Assembly (NCBI GenBank): GCA_964644675.1
Contig: CAZXWK010000002.1
Coordinates: 36,960 to 100,959, forward strand
Direction: 5' to 3'
DNA from: CAZXWK01 sp964644675
GTDB taxonomy: Bacteria; Actinomycetota; Coriobacteriia; Anaerosomatales; JAAXUF01
Length of the DNA: 64,000 nucleotides
Position numbers and translations under genes: made by a program. The notes beneath the pieces were generated by a model. That model was given only the letters and a program-made list of their open reading frames with translations. It was not told the DNA's origin and did no database searches. Below, piece by piece: positions 63,819 to 64,000 of the stretch (its first letter is position 1; each line of letters begins with the position of its first letter).

Positions 63819-63846
63819 TTGGCATGTGGCGGGCGTTTGCTACACT
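63819..63846 (+). promoter_or_regulatory. Promoter of tRNA-Val
   Basis: -35 TTGGCA (63819-63824), 16 bases, -10 TACACT (63841-63846). It lies 32 bases before the mature tRNA-Val 5' end. Confidence 0.6.
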
Positions 63847-63878
63847 ATCCCTCGCTGCTCGTACGGGCGGCACTTCAT

Positions 63879-63953
63879 GGGCGATTAGCTCAGGGGGAGA
63901 GCACTTCCTTGACACGGAAGGGGTCAGAGGTTCAAATCCTCTATCGCCCACCA
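63879..63953 (+). tRNA. tRNA-Val (anticodon GAC)
   Basis: Acceptor GGGCGAT/ATCGCCC, D-arm TAGCTCAGGGGGAGAGC, anticodon loop TTGACAC (anticodon GAC), T-loop TTCAAAT, encoded CCA. It is divergent from the Gly-Cys pair and has its own promoter and terminator. Confidence 0.96.
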
Positions 63954-63963
63954 TGAATGACAG

Positions 63964-63994
63964 AAGGGCCTCGGCATCGCGCCGAGGTCCTTTT
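63964..63994 (+). terminator. Rho-independent terminator after tRNA-Val
   Basis: A 12-bp stem (63964-63975 with 63981-63992, one G-U pair), a five-base loop and four T. Confidence 0.85.
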
Positions 63995-64000
63995 CGTTTG

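Noticed and set aside
63819..63846. Sigma-54-like element (TGGC...TTGC) before tRNA-Val
   Set aside because: GG and GC are nine bases apart instead of ten, and a good sigma-70 promoter overlaps the same bases.

Overview
The window is very GC-rich bacterial chromosome, densely packed, mostly on the plus strand, with frequent ATGA/GTGA/TGATG stop-start overlaps and several GTG and TTG starts. Three features point to a deep-branching actinobacterial anaerobe, Coriobacteriia-like. It has a rapZ-yvcK-whiA cluster followed by gap-pgk-tpiA-gpmI-secG. It has amtB-glnB-glnD, and a UbiD/UbiA/UbiX set fitting futalosine-type menaquinone synthesis. It also carries rpoN (sigma-54), which most Actinobacteria lack. 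The lineage is inferred from gene content, not from a phylogeny. The sequence is a draft scaffold with one 100-N gap at 15016-15115.

Layout. 1-5259: a truncated lipoprotein gene, then a CadC/ArsR-type metal regulator, an HMA domain ORF and a P1B-type metal ATPase, a small coiled-coil protein and an ABC1/UbiB kinase. 5302-10810 (minus): larE, a PduO-type cobalamin adenosyltransferase, then glnD, glnB and amtB. 11088-20523: uvrA, a lipoprotein interrupted by the N gap, uvrC and a giant membrane protein. 20654-28594: rapZ-yvcK-whiA and a near-complete lower glycolysis operon (no enolase) ending in secG. 28907-34835: a five-gene oligopeptide ABC importer, then tRNA-Leu and a terminator. 35060-42276: a second ABC1 kinase, two radical-SAM-like genes, an aminotransferase, a PHP-domain protein and a membrane-anchored ferrochelatase-like protein. 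42396-51030: thioredoxin, a CsoR/CstR-family repressor, a CDF transporter, a DMT permease, rpoN with a histidine kinase and an NtrC-type activator, a zinc-ribbon protein, a CopZ-like protein and CcdA. 51131-63350: a partner-switching pair (SpoIIE-type phosphatase and a STAS-kinase fusion), a glycosyltransferase, a nitroreductase, a HAD hydrolase, a membrane phosphodiesterase-like enzyme, the UbiD-UbiA-UbiX set, a YqhA-like protein and a 50-residue small protein. The end holds tRNA-Cys and tRNA-Gly (minus) and tRNA-Val (plus).

Four results stand out. (1) The HMA ORF (1011-1286) and the ATPase ORF (1305-3455) are in the same frame. They are separated only by a TGA that sits exactly where the first Cys of a CPDC metal-binding motif is expected. 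A SECIS-like hairpin lies at the right distance downstream. This may be a selenocysteine-containing (UPDC) metal ATPase. (2) Three near-identical operator palindromes lie over the promoters of trx, csoR/CDF and copZ-ccdA. They define a local regulon for a CsoR-family repressor that lacks the canonical copper-ligand His. (3) A textbook sigma-54 promoter sits directly after the rpoN-kinase-activator operon, in front of a zinc-ribbon membrane protein. (4) The N gap is flanked by an exact 55-bp duplication. Collapsing it restores the reading frame, so the gap is an assembly artefact.
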